NCBI RefSeq assembly: GCF_000626635.1
Contig: NZ_CP007451.1
Location: forward strand, 2,232,001 to 2,296,000
From: Draconibacterium orientale
GTDB lineage: Bacteria > Bacteroidota > Bacteroidia > Bacteroidales > Prolixibacteraceae
DNA: 64,000 nt
Direction of reading: 5' to 3'
Part shown: positions 1 through 8,693 of the stretch, in pieces
How positions within the stretch are numbered: the first letter of the stretch is position 1
How the letters are laid out: the number at the start of each line of letters is the position of its first letter
Program-made: the position numbers and the translations under genes
The notes under the pieces: model-generated
Database searches by the model: none
What the model saw: only the letters and a program-made list of their open reading frames with translations
Told to the model about the DNA's origin: nothing

Positions 1-21
1 CATCCTTATGTAATTCGAAAA

Positions 22-69
22 AAAGGATCCGATCCGTATCTATTCAGAATAATAAGGATCGGATCCTTT
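22..69 (-). terminator. Terminator of the GH97 gene
   Basis: Two 14-base arms (AAAGGATCCGATCC at 22-35 and its complement at 56-69) form a perfect hairpin. Read on the minus strand it is followed by a T run, and it lies just past the GH97 stop codon. Confidence 0.85.
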
Positions 70-84
70 CTTTTGAACACGTAT

Positions 85-2034
85 CTATTTCTTCTCAATA
101 ATAGCAGCCCAGCCACCACCAGGAGCCATTTTAACTTTTACAGTTGATCCTGCAGTTACTTCAAGCGTTTCCTGAGCAAAGTCGGCAGCATGTTTATCGG
201 CATTCAGGCCGTCTTTCCAAACTTTCATGGTGTAGGTTCCTTCGCCAAGGAAATCGAGTTTTAATTCCATCTCACGCGGATCCCAGTCGGTTAAAGCACC
301 CACAAACCATTTGTCGCCCGAGCGGCGTGCAACGGCAATGTAGTCGCTAACTTTTGCTTCCAACACTTTAGTCTCGTCCCAAACCGATGGAACTGCCGCA
401 AGGAATTCCATACATTCCGGCTCGCGGTAATAGTTCGACGGATTATCTGACAGCATTTGCAGCGGGCTTTCAAATATCGCGTATATGCCCAATTGGTGGC
501 AGCGTGTTCCGGCGCTCATGGGCTCGGTAAACACATCGCGGAAATTGGTTTTGTTGGCATTTTTCATGGCTCCCGGAGTAAAGTCCATTGCACCGGCTAC
601 CATTCGGATAAACGGCAGGGTTACAGTGTGCTCCGGATCAGGTAGTTGGCTCCACTTGTTGTTTTCCATTCCTCTTACGCCTTCGTACGAAATTACGTTG
701 GGGTAAGCACGATCGAGGCCACAAGGTTTGTACGCGCCATGAAAATCGACCAGCATTTTACGTGCCGCACATTCGCGGGCAATTTTTTCGTAGAAATTTA
801 CCATCCACTGATCGTCGCGCTGCATAAAGTCAATTTTAATCCCTTTTACTCCCCATGCTTCAAACTGATCGAGTGCTTCCTGCAGTTTGTCGTCGAGCGC
901 TTTCCAGGTAACCCAAAGAATAATGTCAACATTTTTTTCTTTTCCGTAGTCAACCAGTTCTTTTACATCAATGTCTTTTTCCTGCTTCATAATATCAGAA
1001 AGTACGTACCAGCCTTCGTCAAGAATAATGTACTCCAATCCGTATTCCGATGCAAAATCGATGTAGTATTTATAGGTCGGGTTATTTACGCCGGCCACAA
1101 AATCAACACCGTAAATGTTGTTGGCGTTCCACCAGTCCCAGGCTACTTTTCCGGGTTTAATCCAGTTGGTATTTTCGAGTTTGCACTCGGGCGCCAGTTT
1201 ATAAATCATTTCGGTTTCAATCAACTGACCATCGTTTTCGGCAACTACCATAGCACGCCACGGAAAATCGCGTGGTCCGTTACATTCGGCAATGTAATCG
1301 GCATATTTTGTAGGTTTTACATCGCGGTCGCTCAACTGCTCGGTTTCCAGTACAACACCCGGGTATTTCCCAATCAATGCATATTGATTATCGTTGCAAC
1401 CACGCAAAAACATTCCCGGATAATCCATCAGGTTCGATTCCGAAATGTAGGTTTTAACACCGTTGCCGCAGTCAACCAGCAAGCCTGTCGAGGCAAAACG
1501 ATTGCTGCCAATATCCGATAGCGTTTCGTTCAGGTATACACGTTCCTGGTGTGTGTACATGCTTTCTTCTTCGGGGAACCAAAGCTTGTTATCGGCCGGA
1601 AAAACGAAAGAAGCCAGCTCGCTTTTCACTTTGTATTCGCCATCTTTATCCGACACCCAGCGGTAAGCAGCACCATCATCGTATGCTCTGAATTGCAGCG
1701 CATAACCTTTAAACGACAGGGTCAACTCCTTGTATTCGTCTTTTATCGTTGCACTTTTACGTTGAACAACCGGCGTAAGCACCTGCGATACGCTGTTGGT
1801 TTTTGCTTTGCGCACTTTGGCATCTACGCCCCAAACTGTTCCGTCGTACAATTCCATCGAAATTTGCGACGGTGCAATAATTGGGGTTCCGTTTAACAAT
1901 ACCGAGTAGGAAACATTTTTGTCGATATTTACTTTCACTTGAATTTTGCCTGACGGCGACTCAAGCGAATATTCTTTGGCCGAAAGGGTGAATACAAGGC
2001 CAATAAGAGTAATTAATAGCGATAGTTTTTTCAT
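85..2034 (-). CDS. Exported glycoside hydrolase family 97 (alpha-glucosidase/alpha-galactosidase type)
   Basis: A 649-residue secreted glycosidase of the SusB/GH97 family, with an N-terminal beta-sandwich, a central TIM barrel and a C-terminal sandwich. It should cleave alpha-linked glucose or galactose in the periplasm. The signal peptide is MKKLSLLITLIGLVFTLSA. The barrel carries GIKIDFMQRDD near residue 400; in GH97 an Asp here marks the retaining subgroup, while inverting SusB enzymes lack it. A conserved YEGVRGMENN follows. The reading frame is open for 20 more codons upstream, but a TAAATTTG -7 box lies inside that extension, so I start at 2034. There is no adjacent SusCD pair, so it is an isolated glycosidase. 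The family is clear; the substrate is inferred. Confidence 0.93.
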   Translation of the reverse strand: MKKLSLLITLIGLVFTLSAKEYSLESPSGKIQVKVNIDKNVSYSVLLNGTPIIAPSQISMELYDGTVWGVDAKVRKAKTNSVSQVLTPVVQRKSATIKDEYKELTLSFKGYALQFRAYDDGAAYRWVSDKDGEYKVKSELASFVFPADNKLWFPEEESMYTHQERVYLNETLSDIGSNRFASTGLLVDCGNGVKTYISESNLMDYPGMFLRGCNDNQYALIGKYPGVVLETEQLSDRDVKPTKYADYIAECNGPRDFPWRAMVVAENDGQLIETEMIYKLAPECKLENTNWIKPGKVAWDWWNANNIYGVDFVAGVNNPTYKYYIDFASEYGLEYIILDEGWYVLSDIMKQEKDIDVKELVDYGKEKNVDIILWVTWKALDDKLQEALDQFEAWGVKGIKIDFMQRDDQWMVNFYEKIARECAARKMLVDFHGAYKPCGLDRAYPNVISYEGVRGMENNKWSQLPDPEHTVTLPFIRMVAGAMDFTPGAMKNANKTNFRDVFTEPMSAGTRCHQLGIYAIFESPLQMLSDNPSNYYREPECMEFLAAVPSVWDETKVLEAKVSDYIAVARRSGDKWFVGALTDWDPREMELKLDFLGEGTYTMKVWKDGLNADKHAADFAQETLEVTAGSTVKVKMAPGGGWAAIIEKK

Positions 2035-2066
2035 ATCAGATAGTTTTAAATTTTGCTTCGAAAGTA

Positions 2067-2074
2067 CAAATTTA
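2067..2074 (-). promoter_or_regulatory. -7 box for the GH97 gene
   Basis: TAAATTTG on the minus strand matches the Bacteroidota TAnnTTTG element. It predicts transcription from about 2060, 26 bases before the chosen ATG. No clear -33 TTG is visible. Confidence 0.5.
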
Positions 2075-2173
2075 ATGGTGCTGGAAACATACACATATGT
2101 TCTGTTTTTTATTAAAGTAGATGCAAAAAAATGATTTTATACCTATCTTACGATAAATTTTAAAGCAAAGGTT

Positions 2174-2902
2174 ATGAAGAATATACTTACGTTACTGGCA
2201 CTGTTTTTATTTGCTGTTTCTGCGCAGGCGCAGCAATTTGAAAAGGATATTTTTGCTACTTCAGAAGGCGATTTGGAAATTACATTTATTGCTCACGGAA
2301 CACTGATGATGCATTTTAACGGAAAAGTAATTCATATCGATCCGGTGTCGTGGTATGCCGATTATGAAACAATGCCAGAAGCCGACATAGTTCTGATAAC
2401 ACACGAGCATGGCGACCATTTGGATGCCAAAGCAATTGATGCTGTTAAGAAAGAGGGAACTCTGGTGGTGCTCACAAAAAAATGCAACGAAAAATACACC
2501 GGAACCAATGTGATTAGTAATGGCGAATCGGGAATTTTTGCAGGTATTAAAGTTGATGCCGTACCTGCTTATAATATTAAACATGAACGCGAAGCGGGGC
2601 AACCTTTCCATCCCAAAGGCGTGGGAAATGGTTACGTGCTTCATTTTGGCGATAAAAAAGTTTACGTTGCCGGCGATACCGAAAATATTCCGGAAATGGC
2701 AGCGTTGAAAGACATTGATGTGGCTTTTCTGCCCATGAACCTGCCTTATACCATGACACCGAAAATGGTGGCCGATGCTACCAAAATGTTTCAGCCCAAA
2801 GTGCTTTATCCGTATCATTTCGGAGAGACAAATACCGATGAATTGGTGGCACTATTAAAAAATCAAAACAAAACAGAATTAAGGATTCGAAACTTAAAAT
2901 AA
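2174..2902 (+). CDS. Exported metallo-beta-lactamase-fold hydrolase
   Basis: A 242-residue protein with the signal peptide MKNILTLLALFLFAVSAQA and a metallo-beta-lactamase fold. The metal motif THEHGDHLD lies at about residues 76-84, with further ligands in VAGDTEN and YPYHFGET. The short form without an extra domain resembles the UPF0173/UlaG-like group, which hydrolyses lactones or phosphoesters, but the substrate cannot be read from the sequence. The export signal is unusual for UlaG-type enzymes and places it in the periplasm. It is divergent from GH97 and followed by the rhodanese gene about 110 bases later on the same strand. Confidence 0.85.
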   Translation: MKNILTLLALFLFAVSAQAQQFEKDIFATSEGDLEITFIAHGTLMMHFNGKVIHIDPVSWYADYETMPEADIVLITHEHGDHLDAKAIDAVKKEGTLVVLTKKCNEKYTGTNVISNGESGIFAGIKVDAVPAYNIKHEREAGQPFHPKGVGNGYVLHFGDKKVYVAGDTENIPEMAALKDIDVAFLPMNLPYTMTPKMVADATKMFQPKVLYPYHFGETNTDELVALLKNQNKTELRIRNLK

Positions 2903-3014
2903 GGCAGAAATTCTTTATACCTACAATCTCCGAAATTGTTTTTGAACCAACCATTTTGGCGTTGGATAGCAAGTGGTGATGGTTTGCATTGAGGAATGTG
3001 TTAATAGCTTTGAT

Positions 3015-3497
3015 ATGATGAAGAAATTTGGAGTTGTCATCTTACTGATGATGGCGATGCTTACTGTGCTTTCGGCTCAGGAAACCAAGGTTTATAACGG
3101 TTATAAAGAATTGGTTGCTGCTGTAAAACAGGAAATAGATGAGGTGGATACGGAAGGATTTCATGAAAAATATGAGGAAGGACTGAAAAGTCGTAAGCCC
3201 GGTTATATTTTAATTGATGTGCGCACAAAAGATGAATACCAGGCTGGTCATATTCCCGGAGCTTATTTGGTACAGCGTGGTGTGTTGGAATCGCACATTG
3301 AGAAAGAAGCGGTTTGGGAAGGCTTTCGTCATGCAGTACCCCAAAAATCAGATATTATAATTTTGTATTGCCGCAGTGGCAGCCGATCGGCGCTGGCAAC
3401 AAAATCGCTGATGACACTCGGCTACAAACATGTTTATTCGCTTAATGGTGGCTGGAATGCCTGGCACGAAGCTTACCCAAAACTGGAGCGGTATTAA
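3015..3497 (+). CDS. Periplasmic single-domain rhodanese
   Basis: A 160-residue exported sulfurtransferase-type protein. The signal peptide begins MMKKFGVVILLMMAMLTVLS. One rhodanese domain follows, with IDVRTKDEYQAGHIPGA and the active loop LYCRSGSRS, so the catalytic Cys is present at about residue 119. The frame opens 14 codons earlier at 2973, but that stretch has no signal-peptide character; ATG 3015 starts directly at the signal peptide. Rhodaneses move sulfane sulfur to thiophilic acceptors. This is the first of several rhodanese-fold proteins within 10 kb, which suggests periplasmic sulfur handling (inference). Confidence 0.88.
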   Translation: MMKKFGVVILLMMAMLTVLSAQETKVYNGYKELVAAVKQEIDEVDTEGFHEKYEEGLKSRKPGYILIDVRTKDEYQAGHIPGAYLVQRGVLESHIEKEAVWEGFRHAVPQKSDIIILYCRSGSRSALATKSLMTLGYKHVYSLNGGWNAWHEAYPKLERY

Positions 3498-3564
3498 AAC
3501 ACATACTTCTTCCGGGCCAACGAACGGTACCGGCTCGAAAGGTTATTGGTAATCTTGCTTCTTT

Positions 3565-3765
3565 TTAGTGCTTTCTGCATCCGCGAGCTACGCAAATTGT
3601 GGTGGTACTAAGGCCAATTATTCCAAACACAATTAATGAAGTATAAAATACAGCAGATGATAAATTGGCACAGCAGGCTAAGAAACCAAGCAGGATTGTA
3701 ACGAAGAATCCTAAAATTCCCCAAAGACCTAAATTGTAGCAGATTAATGTTACTATTTTATTCAT
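3565..3765 (-). CDS. Small two-helix membrane protein
   Basis: A 66-residue hydrophobic protein with two predicted membrane segments (about residues 5-30 and 38-58), Cys residues at LACCANL and a basic Cys-containing tail, ARGCRKH. I recognise no family. It sits alone between convergent and divergent neighbours, and its start has no strong ribosome-binding site. Its hydrophobic pattern is not a shadow of any gene on the other strand, so I call it as a probable gene. It could also be chance. Confidence 0.5.
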   Translation of the reverse strand: MNKIVTLICYNLGLWGILGFFVTILLGFLACCANLSSAVFYTSLIVFGIIGLSTTTICVARGCRKH

Positions 3766-3814
3766 GGTATAAAGTTTTTACAATTATACGGTCAATAAAG
3801 ATCATTAGTTCATT

Positions 3815-3822
3815 TAACTTTG
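3815..3822 (+). promoter_or_regulatory. -7 box for the Crp/Fnr gene
   Basis: TAACTTTG matches TAnnTTTG and predicts a start near 3829, giving a leader of about 44 bases before ATG 3873. No clear -33 element. Confidence 0.5.
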
Positions 3823-3872
3823 TGGGAAAATCTCGTATAATTGTGATATAAATTACACCAAAGACCTATTTA

Positions 3873-4565
3873 ATGAACCTTACAACCAATAGTTGCGTTA
3901 ATTGTACCATAAAATCCAAACCCTTTTCGGTTTTAGAAGACAGTGAGTTGAGTACGATTGGAGAAACGTGTTCGATGATTCAGTATGAAAAAGGCGAACT
4001 CATTTTTAAAGAGGGAGGACCGGTTCAGCATATCATTTATTTGCGCGAAGGATTTGTAAAATTAGTAAAGAAGGCAGCCGGAGGAAAGGATTTTATTCTA
4101 AGCATTTCAAAACGGGGATCTTATCTGGGGCTTCAAAATCTCGACCAAGAGACAAAAACGAATTACTACTCGGCTGTTGCGCTTACCAAATCAGAAGTTT
4201 GTTATATTAACCGCAATCATTTTAGAACCTTGCTTAAAAGTAACGGCGATTTTGCCCTTAAAGTTTTATCTACGGTTTTTGAAGATGAAATGAATTATTT
4301 CGATCGTTTGGTAAAAAATGTACAACAGCAGTTACCCGGCCGCCTGGCCAACACCATCAGTTATTTAGCGAATGAAGTGTATGGCGAAAATCCCTTTTCA
4401 TTAAATCTCACACAAACCGAAATTGCTGCGCTTATTGGTACCTCGCGCGAAAGTGTTTCAAGGATATTGAAGGAGTTCCAGGCCATGGAGATAATCGATC
4501 TAAAGAAAAATGTGCTTACTATTCTTAATGAAAAACGGCTTGAGGAGATAAAACACAAAGGCTAG
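3873..4565 (+). CDS. Crp/Fnr-family transcription regulator
   Basis: A 230-residue regulator with an N-terminal cyclic-nucleotide-binding-like beta roll (about 20-140) and a C-terminal winged helix. The recognition region contains LTQTEIAALIGTSRESVSR, the usual Crp/Fnr helix-turn-helix. Cysteines occur at 8, 11, 33 and 110, that is CxxC, then one, then one after a long gap. This recalls the four Fe-S ligands of FNR, although the spacing differs, so oxygen or NO sensing is possible but unproven. It is monocistronic, ending at a bidirectional terminator. No cAMP-binding signature is evident. Confidence 0.9.
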   Translation: MNLTTNSCVNCTIKSKPFSVLEDSELSTIGETCSMIQYEKGELIFKEGGPVQHIIYLREGFVKLVKKAAGGKDFILSISKRGSYLGLQNLDQETKTNYYSAVALTKSEVCYINRNHFRTLLKSNGDFALKVLSTVFEDEMNYFDRLVKNVQQQLPGRLANTISYLANEVYGENPFSLNLTQTEIAALIGTSRESVSRILKEFQAMEIIDLKKNVLTILNEKRLEEIKHKG

Positions 4566-4596
4566 TTTCCGTTTAGTAATTCTCCATAAAAGCATA

Positions 4597-4634
4597 AAAA
4601 ACCACTAACCAAAACGGATTAGCGGTTTTTTTAT
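4597..4634. terminator. Bidirectional terminator between convergent genes
   Basis: The inverted repeat AACCACTAA / TTAGCGGTT is flanked by A runs on the left and T runs on the right. It can serve both the Crp/Fnr gene and the opposing lipoprotein gene. Confidence 0.75.
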
Positions 4635-4648
4635 AGCGTTGTTTCTAA

Positions 4649-5263
4649 TTATTTAATCTCAATGTTGGTATCGATAACAGTTCCCGGTTCAATTGTTCCT
4701 AAGGAGTGAAACTGAATGCTGGCTGAATTCAGAATGGAATTCACATCACTGGCATCAACATTGGCCAAACTCATAAAATCAGACGGAACAACGACTATCC
4801 TGAAAGTTTGATCCAAAGTGTAATCTGTCGATAAGCTTGCTAAATCTACATCCCCTCCTAAAAATACCGACATGTCTACAATCTCATCGTTTTCATAATC
4901 TGTTGTATAATCGAAATTATACTGTAAAATAGCACCCGATAGGAAATATTCGGTTTGTGGCAGTGGGCGCCAGAATTCCAATCCTTCTTCGTTAGTCCAC
5001 AAAACATAGGCTAGGATTACGTCTGAATAATAGGGAATGAATCCATTATCATTAAAATTAAAAACCAGTTGGTAATCGTTTGCGGGTGTAAAGTCTCCCG
5101 TAAATTCAAATGTGGTTCCAACAAAATTGTAACCATCTTCTCCCGGTATTCCCGGAGGTCCCATCGGGCCTTCGCACGAGGCCAGTACGGCAGCAACAGT
5201 TATTAAAAGAAATGCTGAAATTTTTCTGAAGGTAAATCTTTGTTTGTTTTCAATTGTTTTCAT
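4649..5263 (-). CDS. Lipoprotein with a short collagen-like segment
   Basis: A 204-residue putative lipoprotein. The basic N-terminus and hydrophobic core end in the lipobox LASC (Cys about 29). The mature protein opens with collagen-like triplets, GPMGPPGIPGEDG, followed by about 160 acidic, aromatic-rich residues with beta-strand character. Bacteroidota commonly carry such short G-x-y stalks on surface lipoproteins. The C-terminal domain is not one I can name. It ends at the shared terminator and has a TATACTTG element at 5308-5315 that may be its -7 box. Confidence 0.8.
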   Translation of the reverse strand: MKTIENKQRFTFRKISAFLLITVAAVLASCEGPMGPPGIPGEDGYNFVGTTFEFTGDFTPANDYQLVFNFNDNGFIPYYSDVILAYVLWTNEEGLEFWRPLPQTEYFLSGAILQYNFDYTTDYENDEIVDMSVFLGGDVDLASLSTDYTLDQTFRIVVVPSDFMSLANVDASDVNSILNSASIQFHSLGTIEPGTVIDTNIEIK

Positions 5264-5324
5264 AGCAACAGACTTTTATAATTAAACTTCATTTTTTAGT
5301 GTTAAAACAAGTATAGTGCCAAAA

Positions 5325-5350
5325 AAACCTTCGGCAATTGCCGAAGGTTT
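5325..5350 (-). terminator. Terminator of the oxidoreductase operon
   Basis: A perfect palindrome, AAACCTTCGGCAA and its complement, flanked by an A run on the left, so a T run follows on the minus strand. It lies about 45 bases past the Gfo/Idh/MocA stop. Confidence 0.8.
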
Positions 5351-5392
5351 ATATTGAATTGATTAAATAATCTTAAGAAAGGCTGCTATTTA

Positions 5393-6748
5393 CTAACCTT
5401 CAAGTGTTCCCGGTACAGGTACGCTTGCTGATTCCATAAAGCCAATATCGCCCATAATGAAAGTGTCAGGACCCAGTTTCATATCCGAGTTCATCATTTC
5501 TTCCCAGGTAACTTCTTTTCCGGTGTATGCCGAAACGCGACCCATAATTGCCGTCATTACCGAATTGGCAGTTTCTTCAGCTTCGTTAAACGGAATATCC
5601 TGGCGAATGCAGGTAATCAGGTCTTTGTGTTCCTGAACGTACGGGCTCGTTGCATGATCTTCGTACGAGAATAAATCATTACCATCCAAATCAGTAATTT
5701 TTGCTGTGCCACCCTGAGCTGTAAATGCTTTTCCTTTGGTACCGTGCATAACTTCGTTTACAGCATTTGTACAGCCATTAATCTGGCGGCATGTACTTAA
5801 AATCTGGCGTCCGTCTTCCAGTTCGTAACGAACAGCAAAGTTATCATACTGATCACCGGTTGGGCGACGCTGACGAGAACCAAAACCGAGCGCTTTTATC
5901 GGGTGTTTGCCAAAAAACCAGTTGGCAACGTCGATATTGTGCACGTGTTGTTCAACAATATGGTCGCCCGATAGCCAGCACCAGTTTACCCAGTCGCGAA
6001 TCATCCATTCCATTTCGCTCCATTCGGGCTTGCTGTTTCTGTACCACAATTGGCCACCGTTCCAATATACTTCGGCTGTGGTGAGTTTACCAATTGTATT
6101 ATTGCTGAGTTGTTTATAAACATTTAGATATTTATGCTGGTGGCGGCGTTGTGTACCTGTAACCACTTTTAATCCGGCAGCATCGGCCATTTTTGCTGCA
6201 GCCAAAACCTGGCGAATTCCTACAGGGTCAACAGCAATTGGTTTTTCCATAAATACGTGCTTGCGCGCTTTTACAGCTGCCTCGAATTGCTGCGGACGGA
6301 ATTTTGGCGGTGTGGCCAGAATTACAACATCAACACCCGAATCGAGCACTTTTTCGTAAGCATCAAAACCAATAAAACAGTTTTCAGCAGGTACTTCCTG
6401 TCCGGTTTCATTTTTAATTCTTTCTGCACAGCTATCCAGTCTGTCTTTAAAAACATCGGCCAATGCAGTTACCTGAACGGTTGAACCACCGGCTTCTAAA
6501 AAGTTAAGAGCTGCACCGGTTCCTCGTCCGCCGCAACCAACAATTCCGGCTTTTAAAACTGTTCCGGCAGGCACTTCATCCAGCAAAGGTGGATATTTGT
6601 ACTCTCTTGGCATCCAATCGTATTCGGCGCTTGCAGAAGAGCCTCCGCCAGAGCACGATGACAAAGTTCCGATTCCCATAGCCCCTGCTGCGCCTACTGT
6701 TGCAGCTCCGGCTAAAAATCTTCTTCTTGAAAAATTGTAGTCACTCAT
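5393..6748 (-). CDS. Tat-exported Gfo/Idh/MocA-family oxidoreductase
   Basis: A 451-residue NAD(P)-dependent oxidoreductase. The N-terminus has a twin-arginine signal, FSRRRFLAGAATVGAAGA, and a Cys soon after (SSCSGGG), so it is exported folded with cofactor. The Rossmann segment AGIVGCGGRGTGAALNF follows, then MEKPIAVDP, the family's conserved EKP motif. The C-terminal half is the usual dimerisation beta sheet. Family members act on sugars or inositols; the substrate here is unknown. It lies 43 bases downstream of the cytochrome/FGE-like fusion gene, probably in one operon, and both products act outside the cytoplasm. Confidence 0.9.
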   Translation of the reverse strand: MSDYNFSRRRFLAGAATVGAAGAMGIGTLSSCSGGGSSASAEYDWMPREYKYPPLLDEVPAGTVLKAGIVGCGGRGTGAALNFLEAGGSTVQVTALADVFKDRLDSCAERIKNETGQEVPAENCFIGFDAYEKVLDSGVDVVILATPPKFRPQQFEAAVKARKHVFMEKPIAVDPVGIRQVLAAAKMADAAGLKVVTGTQRRHQHKYLNVYKQLSNNTIGKLTTAEVYWNGGQLWYRNSKPEWSEMEWMIRDWVNWCWLSGDHIVEQHVHNIDVANWFFGKHPIKALGFGSRQRRPTGDQYDNFAVRYELEDGRQILSTCRQINGCTNAVNEVMHGTKGKAFTAQGGTAKITDLDGNDLFSYEDHATSPYVQEHKDLITCIRQDIPFNEAEETANSVMTAIMGRVSAYTGKEVTWEEMMNSDMKLGPDTFIMGDIGFMESASVPVPGTLEG

Positions 6749-6791
6749 GATATTAATGTTTTAGTTGAATTTAGGATTCAATCTTTATAAG

Positions 6792-8327
6792 TTATTTTCC
6801 GGTATTTTCATCATATTCGCATATCACCCTGAAACCAATATAGTTACAGTCGGATAACCACCAGATACTTTTTGGCATTTGCGGATCGGTTTTCATCCAT
6901 GCTTCGGTACGGGTGTAATCGCGTGCTGCACTTCTGACTTCGCCAACCGGGCTTTTAAAGGTTCCGCCACGAATAACGTGTTCCTCGCCCGTAGCCGGTC
7001 CTTTCGGATCATTTGCTCCATCGCTCAAGTTCGAATAGGCATCTTCGGCGTACCAGTCGGTACAATATTCTGCTGCATTACCAAGCATATTTTTCAGCCC
7101 AAACGGATTGGCTTCAACAACATCGGGCTTGGCCGTTTTCAGGCTGCTGTTTTTCTCGTAAACTACGTAGTTATTAATAAGGTCGCTTCCTTTTCCGAAT
7201 AGTTTTCCAATAAAATTCTTCTCTTTAAAATCTTTTGGCTGCCCTTCAAAGAAAAACGGCGTTTCTGTACCTCCGCGGGCTGCATATTCCCATTCGGCTT
7301 CTGTTGGCAGGCGGTAAGTTTTTCCGGTAACCTGCGATAACCATTTGCAGTAGGTTTCGGCCGAGTGGTAACTCATTGTAATGGCCGGGCGACTTCCCAT
7401 TCCCCAGTTTTGGTCGGGTTGTCCGTAAGGTGGCGTTGGCCCTGAGATTGCATCAACATCGGCCTCGGTACGTGTACCTTCGGTGTCGGTGGTTCGGCCT
7501 TCGGCAGCTGTGGCACTGTAAAATGCCAGGTATTCATCCCAGCTTACTTCTATTTCGGCCATAAAGAACGGGCTTACATTTACCGTTTTCTGCGGGCCTT
7601 CATCGCTTTCGCGCAATTGTTCGGTTTCCGGACTTCCAATTTTGAAACTTCCGCCCGGAATGGCTTTCATATTAAACGCAATGGTTGTTCCCGGTATCGT
7701 TTCGGTAAAATTTTCATGAGCAGTAACTTCGGCGGCAGCTGTATAGTTTTCTTTTGCCTCGGCACCGGCACTTCCAAACTCAACGTTCTTTGCGTGCAGC
7801 GCGTTCGGATCGTAATGGCCAACATTCAGGTGGCAGTTGATACAACGCAGTTCCTCTTCGTTTTGCGAATAATAAAGGTGCGCTTGCTGCCCTTCGGAAG
7901 TAAGTGTTAGCGGAAATAAGTTGTTGTGACATGCAATGCACGATTCTTCAAAAACAAAATGTTGCGCCTGTTCTAGCGAAGATTTGGCTTCCCAGTTAAA
8001 ATCGGCACTGTCTTTAAATAAATAACCGTAAGCATCGCGGGCGCCTGCTTTAATTTTTTCTTTTAGATAGCCTTGTCCTTTTGGCGGAAGGTGACATTCA
8101 ACACAGCCGATATGCATTCCTGTTCTGTTTTCGTGATGAACAGAGAGTTTCCACGAATCAAAAACATGAGGATGCACGTGGCACACTTCGCACGATTCGT
8201 TGGTTGAGGTTGCTTCAATAACTTTAAGAGAAGAAATGGTAACTGCGATACCAATTATAAATCCGATAAAAATGATTAGTAACAGCTTTTTTCTAAGGTA
8301 GTTACCAAGACGTTGAAATATGGCCAT
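6792..8327 (-). CDS. NapC/NirT-like tetraheme cytochrome fused to an FGE/SUMF1-like domain
   Basis: A 511-residue fusion. Residues 14-34 form a membrane anchor. Four c-type heme sites follow: CEVCH (46-50), CVECH (75-79), CIACH (130-134) and CINCH (162-166), the NapC/NirT/NrfH layout for taking electrons from menaquinol. From about residue 220 there is a C-type-lectin-like FGE/SUMF1 domain, including IPGGSFKIGSPETEQ, YRLPTEAEWEYAARGG and RGGTFKSPVGEVRSAARD. In true formylglycine-generating enzymes the last block holds two copper-binding cysteines; here there are none, so sulfatase activation is unlikely. The domain may be structural or a partner-binding module. It is first in an operon with the Tat oxidoreductase. 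Confidence 0.88.
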   Translation of the reverse strand: MAIFQRLGNYLRKKLLLIIFIGFIIGIAVTISSLKVIEATSTNESCEVCHVHPHVFDSWKLSVHHENRTGMHIGCVECHLPPKGQGYLKEKIKAGARDAYGYLFKDSADFNWEAKSSLEQAQHFVFEESCIACHNNLFPLTLTSEGQQAHLYYSQNEEELRCINCHLNVGHYDPNALHAKNVEFGSAGAEAKENYTAAAEVTAHENFTETIPGTTIAFNMKAIPGGSFKIGSPETEQLRESDEGPQKTVNVSPFFMAEIEVSWDEYLAFYSATAAEGRTTDTEGTRTEADVDAISGPTPPYGQPDQNWGMGSRPAITMSYHSAETYCKWLSQVTGKTYRLPTEAEWEYAARGGTETPFFFEGQPKDFKEKNFIGKLFGKGSDLINNYVVYEKNSSLKTAKPDVVEANPFGLKNMLGNAAEYCTDWYAEDAYSNLSDGANDPKGPATGEEHVIRGGTFKSPVGEVRSAARDYTRTEAWMKTDPQMPKSIWWLSDCNYIGFRVICEYDENTGK

Positions 8328-8693
8328 TAATTATTTTAGGTTTCTTGATTTAACAATGCAGGTAAAAATACTAATTTATATGGCGAAAATCCTGACTTTT
8401 GTATGTTTAAAAAATATCAATTGTGCTTTATTTTTCAACAAGTCGCAGCTGATTCAGCCATTTGTTTGTAGTTAAGACGCAGGCTTTATTATAAATACCT
8501 ATTTTTTATAAAACAAAAAGGTTGCCTCGAACGCGACAACCTTTAGAGATGATTTCCTGAGAGGAATACAAGCGAGATAGGGAAATACTTTTTGTCAGTT
8601 GCAAGATAGGGGTGTTTTGTTCCTCCTTGATGAGGTAGAAATTTTTAACTTAACATTAAGAGGGGTGAACAGAGAATTTTGTAACTTTCAGCT
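8328..8693. other. Divergent intergenic region with one lone hairpin
   Basis: This gap lies between the cytochrome fusion gene (leftward) and ComF (rightward). It contains no convincing gene. The only structure is the hairpin at 8517-8546, described separately. Sequence just before the ComF start (TAACTTTC near 8681) may be its -7 box. Confidence 0.5.
8508..8546 (-). terminator. Orphan terminator hairpin on the minus strand
   Basis: The arms AAAGGTTG and CAACCTTT close a GC-rich loop. On the minus strand a TTTTTGTTTT tract follows. No protein gene ends here: the leftward gene starts further downstream at 8327. It may end a short transcript starting near 8600. Confidence 0.55.

Noticed and set aside
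646-1521. A 291-codon open frame on the plus strand
   Set aside because: It lies fully antisense to the GH97 gene, whose translation has clear family motifs; the composition is that of a shadow frame.
6792-8327. A sulfatase-activating formylglycine enzyme
   Set aside because: The block that carries the two copper Cys in true enzymes (RGGTFKSPVG) has none, and no sulfatase gene is nearby.
8517-8546. The hairpin as terminator of the cytochrome fusion gene
   Set aside because: It lies upstream of that leftward gene (start 8327), so it cannot end its transcript.
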